Counted from the first letter of the stretch, positions 1-5,626 are shown. The stretch: 5,626 nt of DNA from Bacteroidota bacterium (GCA_009936825.1 JAACDV010000064.1:1-5626), one strand, 5' to 3'. Notes: a model not told the origin generated them from the sequence alone. Numbers and translations are program-made.

Positions 1-32
1 ACCAATTCCAACACGCACCAACTCCAATTTGC
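1..32 (+). repeat. Degenerate 16-bp tandem repeat before queA
   Basis: accaattccaacacgc (1-16) and accaactccaatttgc (17-32) match at 12 of 16 bases. Further copies may lie outside the window. It sits immediately upstream of the queA start. Confidence 0.5.
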
Positions 33-46
33 ACAAGCGGGCGCAA

Positions 47-1117
47 ATGAAACTTTCCGATTTTGACTATGATCTGCCGCAAGATGCAATCGCCACCGAA
101 CCGGCAAGGCCGCGTGATGCGTCAAGATTGCTAGACCTGACCGGTGATGGGCTGACTGACCGCCATATCCGTGATCTTCCCGATGTGTTGAGGGCAGGTG
201 ATTTGCTGGTGGTAAATGACACAAAGGTTATCCCCGCACGTTTGACCGGGCGGCGTGGCGCGGCAGGAATTAATCTAACGCTGCATAAGGATGAAGGCGG
301 CGCGCGTTGGCGGGTTTTTGCCAAGCCTGCCCGCAAATGCCGTCCCGGCGATATAATCATTTTTGGGGATGGTTTTGCGGCCCGCGTCAAAGGGCGCGGT
401 GAGGGCGGAGATGTCGGTATTGAATTTATTAATCCGGCCTCAGATTCAAACCAGGATTCAGTCCTAAGTGAGGCGGCCATTGATGCCGGTCTGATGCGCT
501 ATGGCAGCATGCCGCTTCCCCCCTATATCCGGCGCCCCGACGGGTCTACAGATGATGATGCCAGCGATTATCAAACGATGTTTGCCGCGCATAGCGGGGC
601 GGTGGCAGCGCCTACTGCCGGCCTGCATTTTACCCCGGATTTAATGGCACGGCTTGCCGCCGCGAATATTGGGCTTGCGCGCGTGACGCTGCATGTCGGC
701 GCGGGAACTTTTCTTCCCGTGACTGTTGATGACATTGCCGAGCATAAAATGCATAGCGAGTGGGGCCAAATTCCCAAATCCACCGCCGATGCGATCAACC
801 GGACGCGCGATGCTGGCGGGCGGGTGATTTCGGTTGGTACAACCAGTTTGCGTATTTTGGAGGCCTGTTTTGGCGCGCTAGGCAGGATTGATGAATTTTC
901 TGCCGATACCGATATTTTCATCACGCCGGGCTATCGTTTCGAGGCGGTTGATTTGCTTTTGACCAACTTTCATCTGCCAAAATCTACTTTGTTGATGCTG
1001 GTAAGCGCTTTTTCCGGTATCCAGCCTATTCGTGACGCCTATCGGCATGCGCTTGACGATGGCTATCGTTTTTTTTCCTATGGTGATGCGTGTCTGTTGG
1101 CGAACAACAGTGAATAA
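47..1117 (+). CDS. queA: S-adenosylmethionine:tRNA ribosyltransferase-isomerase QueA
   Basis: QueA is a cytoplasmic tRNA-modifying enzyme. It transfers and isomerises the ribosyl part of S-adenosylmethionine onto preQ1 at position 34 of GUN-anticodon tRNAs, giving epoxyqueuosine. The 356-residue product has the usual family length and is collinear with known QueA proteins. Visible landmarks are [14 protein letters not shown] (about 58-70), [12 protein letters not shown] (185-195), [11 protein letters not shown] (215-225), EHKMHSEW (232-239), [12 protein letters not shown] (262-273), and the C-terminal [17 protein letters not shown] (306-322) and [13 protein letters not shown] (339-351). I chose the ATG at 47 because [11 protein letters not shown] matches the normal QueA N terminus. 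A TTG at 29 in the same frame would add six residues with no Shine-Dalgarno sequence. Even the ATG has only a weak purine tract (AGCGGG, 36-41). The stop is 16 bases before tgt, so the two are probably co-transcribed and supply consecutive queuosine steps. No frameshift or missing block is seen. Confidence 0.97.
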   Translation: MKLSDFDYDLPQDAIATEPARPRDASRLLDLTGDGLTDRHIRDLPDVLRAGDLLVVNDTKVIPARLTGRRGAAGINLTLHKDEGGARWRVFAKPARKCRPGDIIIFGDGFAARVKGRGEGGDVGIEFINPASDSNQDSVLSEAAIDAGLMRYGSMPLPPYIRRPDGSTDDDASDYQTMFAAHSGAVAAPTAGLHFTPDLMARLAAANIGLARVTLHVGAGTFLPVTVDDIAEHKMHSEWGQIPKSTADAINRTRDAGGRVISVGTTSLRILEACFGALGRIDEFSADTDIFITPGYRFEAVDLLLTNFHLPKSTLLMLVSAFSGIQPIRDAYRHALDDGYRFFSYGDACLLANNSE

Positions 1118-1121
1118 GACC

Positions 1122-1157
1122 GGAGATCATCCCATGCCTGTTAGTAAGGATGCCATG
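1122..1157 (+). promoter_or_regulatory. Duplicated tgt translation start
   Basis: Two in-frame ATGs lie 21 bases apart, each with its own Shine-Dalgarno-like sequence. GGAG (1122-1125) stands eight bases before ATG 1134, and AAGGA (1146-1150) stands four bases before ATG 1155. The first has the better spacing and is preferred. The second copy arose with the local tandem duplication, and either start gives a complete Tgt catalytic domain. Confidence 0.55.
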
Positions 1158-1168
1158 CCTGTTAATAA
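1132..1168 (+). repeat. 21-bp tandem duplication over the tgt start codon
   Basis: Positions 1132-1147 and 1153-1168 match at 15 of 16 bases (ccatgcctgttaRtaa), giving a repeat period of 21 bp. Seven codons are therefore repeated in frame, giving MPVSKDA followed by MPVNKKK. The second copy runs into eight consecutive A residues (1167-1174). Confidence 0.8.
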
Positions 1169-2327
1169 AAAAAAGTCGGATGAAGAGAGTAATCCGCGTC
1201 CGGAATTTTCATTCACGCTGAAAAATACTGATGGTATGGCGCGCCGGGGCGTTGTTCAAACGGCGTGGGGTGCGGTTGAAACGCCGGTTTTCATGCCGGT
1301 TGGAACCGCTGCAACGGTTAAGGGAATGACGGTGGATTCGGTTAAATCCACCGGTGCCAGTATCATTCTGGCGAACACTTACCATCTGATGTTGCGCCCG
1401 GGGGCTGAGCGCGTTGGCAGGCTTGGCGGGGTGCGCAAGATGATGGGGTGGGACGGCCCACTTCTGACAGATTCTGGCGGTTTTCAGGTCATGTCGCTTG
1501 GTCCGTTAAGGTCGTTGGATGAAGATGGTGTTACCTTCAAATCACACCTTGATGGCACTAGCTATCGGCTGACTCCAGAACGTTCTACCGAAATTCAGAA
1601 CCTGCTTGACGCCACCATCACCATGGCGTTTGACGAATGTACGCCGTTTCCGGCAACCGAGGCAGTGGCCGCCGATTCCATGCGTCTTTCGATGCGATGG
1701 GCGGCGCGGTCGCGGGATGCGTTTCAGGCACGCCGCGGCTATGGCCAGTTTGGTATTGTTCAGGGATCTGTGTTTCATGATTTACGCGCTGAGTCCGTTG
1801 CTGCGCTGGAACAGATTGACTTTGAGGGCTATGCCATCGGCGGGTTGGCGGTTGGTGAAGGTCAGGCGGCGATGTTCGAGACCTTGGAGACTACCACGCC
1901 AATGATGCGCGCTGACCGGCCACGCTATCTGATGGGGGTTGGTAAACCTGCCGATCTTGTTGGCGGGGTTGCCCGCGGGGTTGATATGTTTGATTGTGTT
2001 TTGCCAACCCGCTCGGGGCGCACCGGTCAGGCGTTTACCCGCCGCGGGCCGGTCAATATCAAAAATGCCCGCCATGCCGAGGATCAACGCCCGATTGATG
2101 AGATGTGCGGCTGTCCGGCCTGTTCGCGGTATTCGCGCGCCTATCTTCACCATCTGTTCAAAGCGGATGAAGTTCTGGGTCTTATGCTGTTGAGTTGGCA
2201 TAACGTGCAATATTATCAGGACCTTATGGCAGGAATGCGCGCTGCAATCGAAGCTGGAAAATTTGCCGCATACGAGGTCGATTTTCATGCGAGTCAGGCG
2301 TTAGGAGATATCGAGCCCCTAGTTTAA
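1134..2327 (+). CDS. tgt: Queuine/preQ1 tRNA-guanine transglycosylase Tgt
   Basis: Tgt exchanges guanine 34 of GUN-anticodon tRNAs for preQ1, the step before QueA. The 397-residue TIM-barrel protein has all catalytic landmarks: the acid/base Asp in [11 protein letters not shown] (D113), FDECTPFP (D167 region), GIVQGSVF (207-214), GGLAVGEG (236-243) and the nucleophilic Asp in [17 protein letters not shown] (D287). The structural zinc site is complete as C-x-C-x2-C-x25-H (C325, C327, C330, H356). An upstream ATG at 1032 in the same frame lies deep inside queA and is not credible. The ATG at 1134 has GGAG (1122-1125) eight bases ahead. Conserved family sequence begins only near residue 25 ([10 protein letters not shown]), so about 22 residues are an extra polar N terminus made partly by a tandem repeat (MPVSK / MPVNK). 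A second in-frame ATG at 1155 with its own AAGGA is an alternative start. The assignment is essentially certain; the exact start is less so. Confidence 0.98.
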   Translation: MPVSKDAMPVNKKKSDEESNPRPEFSFTLKNTDGMARRGVVQTAWGAVETPVFMPVGTAATVKGMTVDSVKSTGASIILANTYHLMLRPGAERVGRLGGVRKMMGWDGPLLTDSGGFQVMSLGPLRSLDEDGVTFKSHLDGTSYRLTPERSTEIQNLLDATITMAFDECTPFPATEAVAADSMRLSMRWAARSRDAFQARRGYGQFGIVQGSVFHDLRAESVAALEQIDFEGYAIGGLAVGEGQAAMFETLETTTPMMRADRPRYLMGVGKPADLVGGVARGVDMFDCVLPTRSGRTGQAFTRRGPVNIKNARHAEDQRPIDEMCGCPACSRYSRAYLHHLFKADEVLGLMLLSWHNVQYYQDLMAGMRAAIEAGKFAAYEVDFHASQALGDIEPLV

Positions 2328-2351
2328 TATAAGCCCTAGTTTAATATTAAG
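2317..2351 (+). repeat. 17-bp tandem duplication spanning the tgt stop codon
   Basis: CCCTAGTTTAATAT occurs at 2317-2330 and again at 2334-2347, a period of 17 bp. The copies are followed by AAG and TAAG, so they differ by one extra T. The first copy contains the final Leu-Val codons and TAA stop of tgt (2325-2327). The second lies wholly in the tgt-queG spacer and also contains GTTTAA. Confidence 0.85.
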
Positions 2352-2393
2352 AATGCGGCAATTGCAGATGGGCAGATCTTAATTCCAGATTTA

Positions 2394-2414
2394 GAGGCTA
2401 GAGGGATGGCAATG
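2394..2414 (+). promoter_or_regulatory. Two overlapping queG start signals
   Basis: GAGG (2394-2397) stands eight bases before the ATG at 2406. GAGGG (2401-2405) stands six bases before a second in-frame ATG at 2412. Both pairings have acceptable spacing, so the queG product begins MAMAEG or MAEG. The sequence alone does not decide between them. Confidence 0.5.
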
Positions 2415-3527
2415 GCTGAAGGTGCAAAACTTCGCAGTTGGCTCGATCAGGCAGGCCGTGATGCAGGTTTTGATGCCATTCATGTCGGTCCGGCGCGCCT
2501 GCCAGATATTGTTGCCGCGCGCTTGACCCAGTTTCTGGCGTCCGGATATCAGGGCGATATGGAATGGCTTGCCGATACCGCTGCGCGCCGCGTTCAACCA
2601 GGCGCGATGTGGGGGGATGCCCGCACCGCGATTATTGCCACCATGAATTACGGCCCGGATCATGATCCGATGGATAATCTGGCGGCGCGCGGTCGCGGTA
2701 ATATTTCGGTCTATGCGCGGGGCCGTGATTATCACGATGTAATTAAGGGAAAGCTGAAACAGGTGGCCAGCCAATTCGCCTCGCGCAGCGGCGCTGAAGT
2801 AAAAGTGTTCGTTGATACCGCGCCGTTGATGGAAAAGCCGCTAGCAGAAATTGCCGGGGCTGGCTGGCAGGGCAAACATACCAACCTCGTCTCACGGGCC
2901 AAGGGGTCATGGTTGTTTCTGGGGATTATCCTGACCAGTGCCGACATTACGCCGGATCAGCCGGAGAGTGACCATTGCGGTAGCTGCACGAAATGCCTTG
3001 ATGCCTGTCCGACGAACGCTTTTCCCGCACCCTATCGGCTGGATGCGCGGCGCTGTATTTCCTATCTCACGATTGAACATAAGGGCCAGATACCGGTGGA
3101 ATTCAGGCGGCCTATCGGCAACCGTATTTTTGGGTGTGATGATTGTCTGGCGGTCTGCCCTTGGAACAAATATGCCTCGCTTGCGCGTGAGGCAAAACTG
3201 CGGGCCAAGACCGAAATGCCCCAGTTGGCCGAACTGCTGGCGCTGGATGATTCAGGCTTTAGGGCCATGTTTGCCGGAGGACCGGTGCGCCGCGCCGGTT
3301 ATGCGCGCTTTATGCGTAATGTTCTAATCGCGGCGGGAAACAGCGGTGATACCGGGCTGGTAGAGGCGGTAACGGCGCAGCTTGGCAGCCCGGATGCGGT
3401 GGTGCGCGGGATGGCTGTCTGGGCGCTTTGGGCGTTGCTTGACATGAATTCTTTCACGGCCTTACGCTCTATCCATGCGTCGCTAGAAAGTGATAAATCG
3501 GTTCAAAATGAGTGGGCGCAAACTTAG
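2406..3527 (+). CDS. queG: Epoxyqueuosine reductase QueG (cobalamin, 4Fe-4S)
   Basis: QueG performs the last queuosine step, reducing epoxyqueuosine on tRNA to queuosine with cobalamin and two 4Fe-4S clusters in the cytoplasm. The 373-residue protein has normal family length. The N-terminal cobalamin-binding reductase region carries VDTAPLMEKPLAEIAGAGWQGKHTN (about 136-160, written here only as landmarks VDTAP, EKPLAE and GWQGKHTN). D137 of VDTAP matches the Asp proposed as the catalytic acid in this family. The ferredoxin-like part has CGSCTKCLDACP (C191, C194, C197, C201), C217 in RRCISYLTIEHKG, and CDDCLAVCPWN (C244, C247, C251), enough cysteines for both clusters. The C terminus (about 325-345, DAVVRGMAVWALWALL) resembles the HEAT-like repeat that helps hold tRNA. 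It follows tgt after 78 bases and finishes the pathway begun by the two upstream genes. No cobalamin riboswitch is evident upstream. Confidence 0.96.
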   Translation: MAMAEGAKLRSWLDQAGRDAGFDAIHVGPARLPDIVAARLTQFLASGYQGDMEWLADTAARRVQPGAMWGDARTAIIATMNYGPDHDPMDNLAARGRGNISVYARGRDYHDVIKGKLKQVASQFASRSGAEVKVFVDTAPLMEKPLAEIAGAGWQGKHTNLVSRAKGSWLFLGIILTSADITPDQPESDHCGSCTKCLDACPTNAFPAPYRLDARRCISYLTIEHKGQIPVEFRRPIGNRIFGCDDCLAVCPWNKYASLAREAKLRAKTEMPQLAELLALDDSGFRAMFAGGPVRRAGYARFMRNVLIAAGNSGDTGLVEAVTAQLGSPDAVVRGMAVWALWALLDMNSFTALRSIHASLESDKSVQNEWAQT

Positions 3528-3529
3528 CA

Positions 3530-3557
3530 ATAAGTGAATTTTGATAAGTGAAGGTTG
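3530..3557 (+). repeat. 14-bp imperfect tandem duplication after queG
   Basis: ataagtgaattttg (3530-3543) is followed directly by ataagtgaaggttg (3544-3557), matching at 12 of 14 bases. It begins three bases after the queG stop (TAG, 3525-3527) and abuts the 13-bp array. Confidence 0.7.
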
Positions 3558-3596
3558 GATCATAAATTTGGATCATAAATTTGGATCATAAATTTG
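3555..3596 (+). repeat. 13-bp tandem array, about 3.2 perfect copies
   Basis: The unit TTGGATCATAAAT repeats without mismatch from 3555 to 3596 (three full copies plus three bases). Each period also contains the palindrome AAATTT. The array fills much of the 100-base queG-GST spacer. A weak promoter-like pair, TTGATA (3541-3546) and TAAATT (3563-3568) with a 16-base spacer, would place its -10 element in the first copy. That promoter reading is speculative. Nothing here resembles a terminator for queG. Confidence 0.92.
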
Positions 3597-3627
3597 TTGG
3601 GTCCTAGCCCCATGGTAAGGTCGGTTC

Positions 3628-4332
3628 ATGTCTGATATTACGCTCTATATCACGCATAAAAACTATTCATCCTGGTCGCTTCGTGCGTGGTTATTGATGC
3701 GTGCATTTGGCATTGAGTTTGATGAAGTTCAAATGCCGATGAACAATGAAGGTGTCGTGCCGGGCATGGCGGATATCTCGCCAACTGGAAAAGTGCCGTG
3801 CCTCGTTGTGCGTCCAAATTCCCCAAAGGCCGGTACTCCAGGGGCCGATATCCCAAGGGTGGGCGCGTCGGACCTCACCATTTGGGACACGCTCGCCATT
3901 ACCGAATATCTTGCCGAGACTTTTCCCCAGCATTCAATCTGGCCGAAATCAACGACGGACCGTGCCCGGGCGCGGTCTCTGGTGGCTGAAATGCATTCGG
4001 GCTTTAATGGTCTGCGCAATGAATGCCCGATGAATTTGCGCCGCCAACCAAACCCGTTAAATATCAGTGCGGCAGCACGGGCGGATGTGGCGCGAATTGA
4101 GGAAATTTTTGCAACTGAGCTGGCGACATCAAACGGACCGTTTCTGATGGGCGAATTTAGCGCTCTGGATGCTTTTTATGCCCCGATCTATGTCCGGCTG
4201 ACAGGTTATGCCCTGTCCTCGCATTCTGCGTTTCAACAATTCGGGGCGGTGCTGACCCGCCTTCCAGCGTGGCGTGAATGGACGATTGCCGCCGCCTCGG
4301 ATACCAGCATAGTCGCTGCCGACGAGGCCTAA
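3628..4332 (+). CDS. Glutathione S-transferase family protein
   Basis: This is a 234-residue cytoplasmic GST-fold protein, likely conjugating or isomerising small electrophiles with glutathione; the substrate is unknown. The N-terminal thioredoxin-like domain begins ITLYITHKNYSSWSLRAWLLM. Its S14-S15-W16-S17-x-R19 resembles the SSCSxR active-site motif of zeta-class enzymes, with Trp in place of Cys. The cis-proline motif is GKVPCLV (P57), and TIWDTLAITEYLAE (84-97) is the glutathione gamma-glutamyl-contact segment. The all-helical C-terminal domain includes PFLMGEFSALDAFYAPI (171-187), which has the conserved N-capping S-x-x-D arrangement. Between P57 and W86 lies an extra loop of roughly 18 residues rich in Pro and Gly. 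The ATG at 3628 is supported by AAGG (3617-3620) seven bases ahead; the ATG at 3612 is out of frame. A GST beside queG recurs in alphaproteobacteria, from general recall, but no functional link is shown. A maleylacetoacetate isomerase role cannot be excluded. Confidence 0.9.
   Translation: MSDITLYITHKNYSSWSLRAWLLMRAFGIEFDEVQMPMNNEGVVPGMADISPTGKVPCLVVRPNSPKAGTPGADIPRVGASDLTIWDTLAITEYLAETFPQHSIWPKSTTDRARARSLVAEMHSGFNGLRNECPMNLRRQPNPLNISAAARADVARIEEIFATELATSNGPFLMGEFSALDAFYAPIYVRLTGYALSSHSAFQQFGAVLTRLPAWREWTIAAASDTSIVAADEA
3823..3867 (+). repeat. Degenerate in-frame 15-bp repeat inside the GST gene
   Basis: Three consecutive 15-base units encode PKAGT, PGADI and PRVGA (residues 66-80). Each begins with CCA and shows Pro-x-Ala/Val-Gly/Asp-x. 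Base identity is modest (10 of 15 between units 1 and 2, 7 of 15 between units 2 and 3), so this may be an old repeat or chance in a Pro/Gly-rich loop. Confidence 0.4.
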
Positions 4333-4396
4333 GTCGCCGCTAACGGGCGCTTCCCCCCGACTTCTATTAGACGACATCCCCACTTCTGCAAAATTG

Positions 4397-4424
4397 ACCG
4401 CGCTTATGCGCGCTGTCGCGGTTT
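4397..4424 (+). terminator. Possible Rho-independent terminator after the GST gene
   Basis: ACCGCG (4397-4402) pairs perfectly with CGCGGT (4417-4422), followed by a short T run (4422-4424). The 14-base loop can form GCGC-TTAT-GCGC (4400-4411) as a competing inner hairpin. The T tract is short, so this may instead be a structured element without terminator activity. Confidence 0.3.
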
Positions 4425-4457
4425 GAGTAACGGCAATGTTTTGAGTAACGGCAATGT
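4422..4457 (+). repeat. Perfect 18-bp tandem duplication upstream of the TRAP gene
   Basis: tttgagtaacggcaatgt occupies 4422-4439 and repeats identically at 4440-4457; periodicity breaks immediately on both sides. It lies 117 bases before the TRAP start codon and begins at the end of the putative terminator hairpin. Confidence 0.95.
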
Positions 4458-4562
4458 GAGTTGACGTTCACTCCATTATCATCTTAACCGTAAAATTTCG
4501 TACCACTAAAAATTATTAAAATACGCATCAAAAGTGTTGATTGACCTTTTGTCCATCTAACT

Positions 4563-4570
4563 AGGGAGGA
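4563..4570 (+). promoter_or_regulatory. Strong ribosome binding site of the TRAP gene
   Basis: AGGGAGGA contains a near-consensus Shine-Dalgarno core (GGAGG, 4565-4569), five bases before the ATG at 4575. It is the strongest such site in the window, fitting an abundant periplasmic binding protein, and it fixes the start codon. Confidence 0.85.
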
Positions 4571-4574
4571 AAAC

Positions 4575-5626
4575 ATGGATCGTAGATCCTTTATTTCAAA
4601 AGCCGGAACTGGTGCCGTACTTGCCAGCACTACTGCATTGGCCGCTCCGTCCATCGCGCAAGGCAAGCGTGTTTTGACTATGGTTACATCGGTGCCTCAC
4701 GGTTTTGCTGTGTTTGATAGTGCTGCTGTTTATTTTGCAAAAGCTGTCGAGGAATTGACCGAAGGCCAGATTACCATCGACAAAAAGGCTGCTGGCGAAC
4801 TGGTTGGCGGTTTTGAAGTCTTTGATGCGGTGTCTTCAGGTCAAGCCGATATCTATCACTCGGCCGAGTATTATTTTGGCGGTCAGCATCCGGCACTTTA
4901 TTACTTCACGGCGGTGCCGTTCGGCGCGACTACCGAAGAAATGATGGCGTGGTATCTGCATAATGGCGGCCATGATCTTCACAAGCAGATTGGCGAGATT
5001 TTCAATCTGAAATCATTCCTTTGTGGCAACACTGGTATGCAGCCGGGCGGTTGGTTTAACAAGGAAATCAAGTCGGCTGATGATTTCAACGGTCTGAAAT
5101 TCCGCATGCCGGGAATTGGCGGAAAGGCGTTGGAGTTAACCGGTGCCTCAGTACAGTCCCTTCCGGGCGGTGAGGTTTATCAGGCGCTGGCGTCAGGCGC
5201 GATTGACGGGGCGGAATGGATTGGCCCTTATGCTGATGAAAAGCTGGGGTTTCAGGAAATCTGTAAATTCTACTACACCTCAGGCTTCCATGAGCCAGGC
5301 TCGGCGCTTTGTGCTTCGTTCAACCTTGATATTTATAACAGCATGACCCCGGCACAGCAGAATGTGATGTTTCAGGCGGCGCTGGCGACAACGCAGCATG
5401 AAGGCACGTTGGGCGTTGCCAACAATGCAGCTGCGTTGGAGCGAATTATCTCGCAAGGTGTTAAACCAATGGAATTTCCTGACGATGTCTGGGATTTGTT
5501 TGGCGAAGCCTCGACAAAGGCCATGGACGCTTACATGGATGATGACATTTATCGTGAAGTCCGGGCTAGCTTTAACGAAAGCCTTCTTAAATCGGCTTCG
5601 TGGCTTGATCGTGCGGACCGCTCATA
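4575..5626 (+). CDS. dctP: TRAP transporter solute-binding protein, DctP/TakP-like (3' end cut)
   Basis: This is the periplasmic solute-binding subunit of a tripartite ATP-independent (TRAP) transporter, which delivers organic acids to an ion-driven membrane permease. The frame is open for 350 codons plus two bases (TA) to the window edge, close to the usual family length, so only the last residues or just the stop are missing. The N terminus has a twin-arginine motif (DRRSFIS, residues 2-8), a short hydrophobic stretch and APSIA-Q, with cleavage likely after A28, suggesting Tat export. Family landmarks include AAGELVGGFEVFDAVSSG (72-89), AVPFGATTEE (113-122), GNTGMQPGGWFNKEI (151-165), LKFRMPGIGG (174-183), LPGGEVYQALASGAIDGAEW (196-215) and FHEPGS (238-243). 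R177 matches the conserved carboxylate-binding Arg. The pattern is closest to the TakP (2-oxo acid) and lactate-type branch, but the ligand is not proven. DctQ/DctM genes would be expected just downstream. Confidence 0.93.
   Translation, partial: MDRRSFISKAGTGAVLASTTALAAPSIAQGKRVLTMVTSVPHGFAVFDSAAVYFAKAVEELTEGQITIDKKAAGELVGGFEVFDAVSSGQADIYHSAEYYFGGQHPALYYFTAVPFGATTEEMMAWYLHNGGHDLHKQIGEIFNLKSFLCGNTGMQPGGWFNKEIKSADDFNGLKFRMPGIGGKALELTGASVQSLPGGEVYQALASGAIDGAEWIGPYADEKLGFQEICKFYYTSGFHEPGSALCASFNLDIYNSMTPAQQNVMFQAALATTQHEGTLGVANNAAALERIISQGVKPMEFPDDVWDLFGEASTKAMDAYMDDDIYREVRASFNESLLKSASWLDRADRS

Larger units (their letters stand above)
4333..4574. other. Non-coding spacer between the GST and TRAP genes
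   Basis: These 242 bases contain no credible gene on either strand; the ATGs present meet stops within a few codons or lack a ribosome site. The left part is GC-rich with hairpin potential. The middle holds a perfect 18-bp duplication. From about 4480 the sequence turns AT-rich up to the TRAP ribosome site, as expected for a promoter region. I could not identify a convincing -35/-10 pair; TTGACG (4461-4466) has only a poor -10 match at normal spacing (TTAACC, 4484-4489). Confidence 0.6.

Noticed and set aside
29..46. TTG start for queA six codons upstream
   Set aside because: No Shine-Dalgarno sequence precedes it, it lies in the 16-bp repeat, and QueA proteins normally begin at the MKLSDF-type sequence.
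3..50. Possible 3' end of an upstream gene stopping at TGA 48-50, overlapping the queA ATG as ATGA
   Set aside because: The frame is open from 3 to 50, but only 15 codons are visible and they match no family I recognise, so it cannot be separated from chance.
67..480. Long antisense open frames opposite queA, tgt and queG
   Set aside because: They lack ribosome sites and family motifs and are explained by codon bias of the strongly supported + strand genes.
1032..1133. Upstream in-frame extension of tgt starting at ATG 1032 inside queA
   Set aside because: It would overlap the conserved C-terminal coding region of queA by 86 bases, has no ribosome site, and its 34 residues match nothing expected in Tgt; ATG 1134 has a good Shine-Dalgarno sequence.
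2328..2405. Cobalamin riboswitch or terminator between tgt and queG
   Set aside because: The spacer is far too short for a cobalamin riboswitch and shows no stable hairpin with a T run, only short palindromes such as GCAATTGC and TTAATATTAA.
3555..3596. CRISPR array or plasmid-type iterons
   Set aside because: Copies are contiguous with no spacers, the unit is only 13 bp, and no cas, replication or partition gene is present.
4335..4349. CGCC/GGCG hairpin just after the GST stop as a terminator
   Set aside because: The stem has only four pairs and is followed by a C-rich tract rather than a T run.
4456..4471. Weak dyad GTGA-N8-TCAC before the TRAP gene as an operator
   Set aside because: Four-base arms are expected often by chance and no recognised regulator site is matched.

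Overview
The window reads as a moderately GC-rich alphaproteobacterial chromosome segment with all genes on the + strand. The evidence for this is the queA-tgt-queG order, a Tgt most like the Zymomonas type, a glutathione S-transferase next to queG, and a TakP-like TRAP solute-binding protein. A marine SAR116-like or Rhodospirillales-like bacterium would fit, but that placement is inference from gene style alone.

Region by region: positions 1-46 are a short, partly repetitive leader. Next comes queA (47-1117), then tgt (1134-2327) after a 16-base gap, then queG (2406-3527). A repeat-rich spacer (3528-3627) leads to a GST-family gene (3628-4332). A 242-base non-coding interval (4333-4574) holds a possible terminator hairpin and a perfect 18-bp duplication. 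The last gene (4575 to the window end) encodes a Tat-exported TRAP transporter solute-binding protein and is cut by the window edge at or near its last codons.

The first three genes supply the last three steps of queuosine synthesis on tRNA. Tgt exchanges guanine 34 for preQ1, QueA adds the epoxycyclopentanediol from S-adenosylmethionine, and cobalamin-dependent QueG reduces epoxyqueuosine to queuosine. The substrates are tRNAs with GUN anticodons (Asp, Asn, His, Tyr). The GST and TRAP genes have no obvious pathway link to queuosine and probably belong to separate transcription units.

I see no defence system, mobile element, CRISPR array or novel multi-gene system. The one unexplained pattern is structural: every gene junction carries a short tandem duplication with a unit of 13-21 bp, each with a different sequence. 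They lie before queA, over the start of tgt, over the stop of tgt, twice between queG and the GST gene, and once before the TRAP gene. A degenerate in-frame 15-bp repeat also appears to build an extra loop inside the GST. This looks like recurrent small tandem duplication tolerated at gene boundaries.
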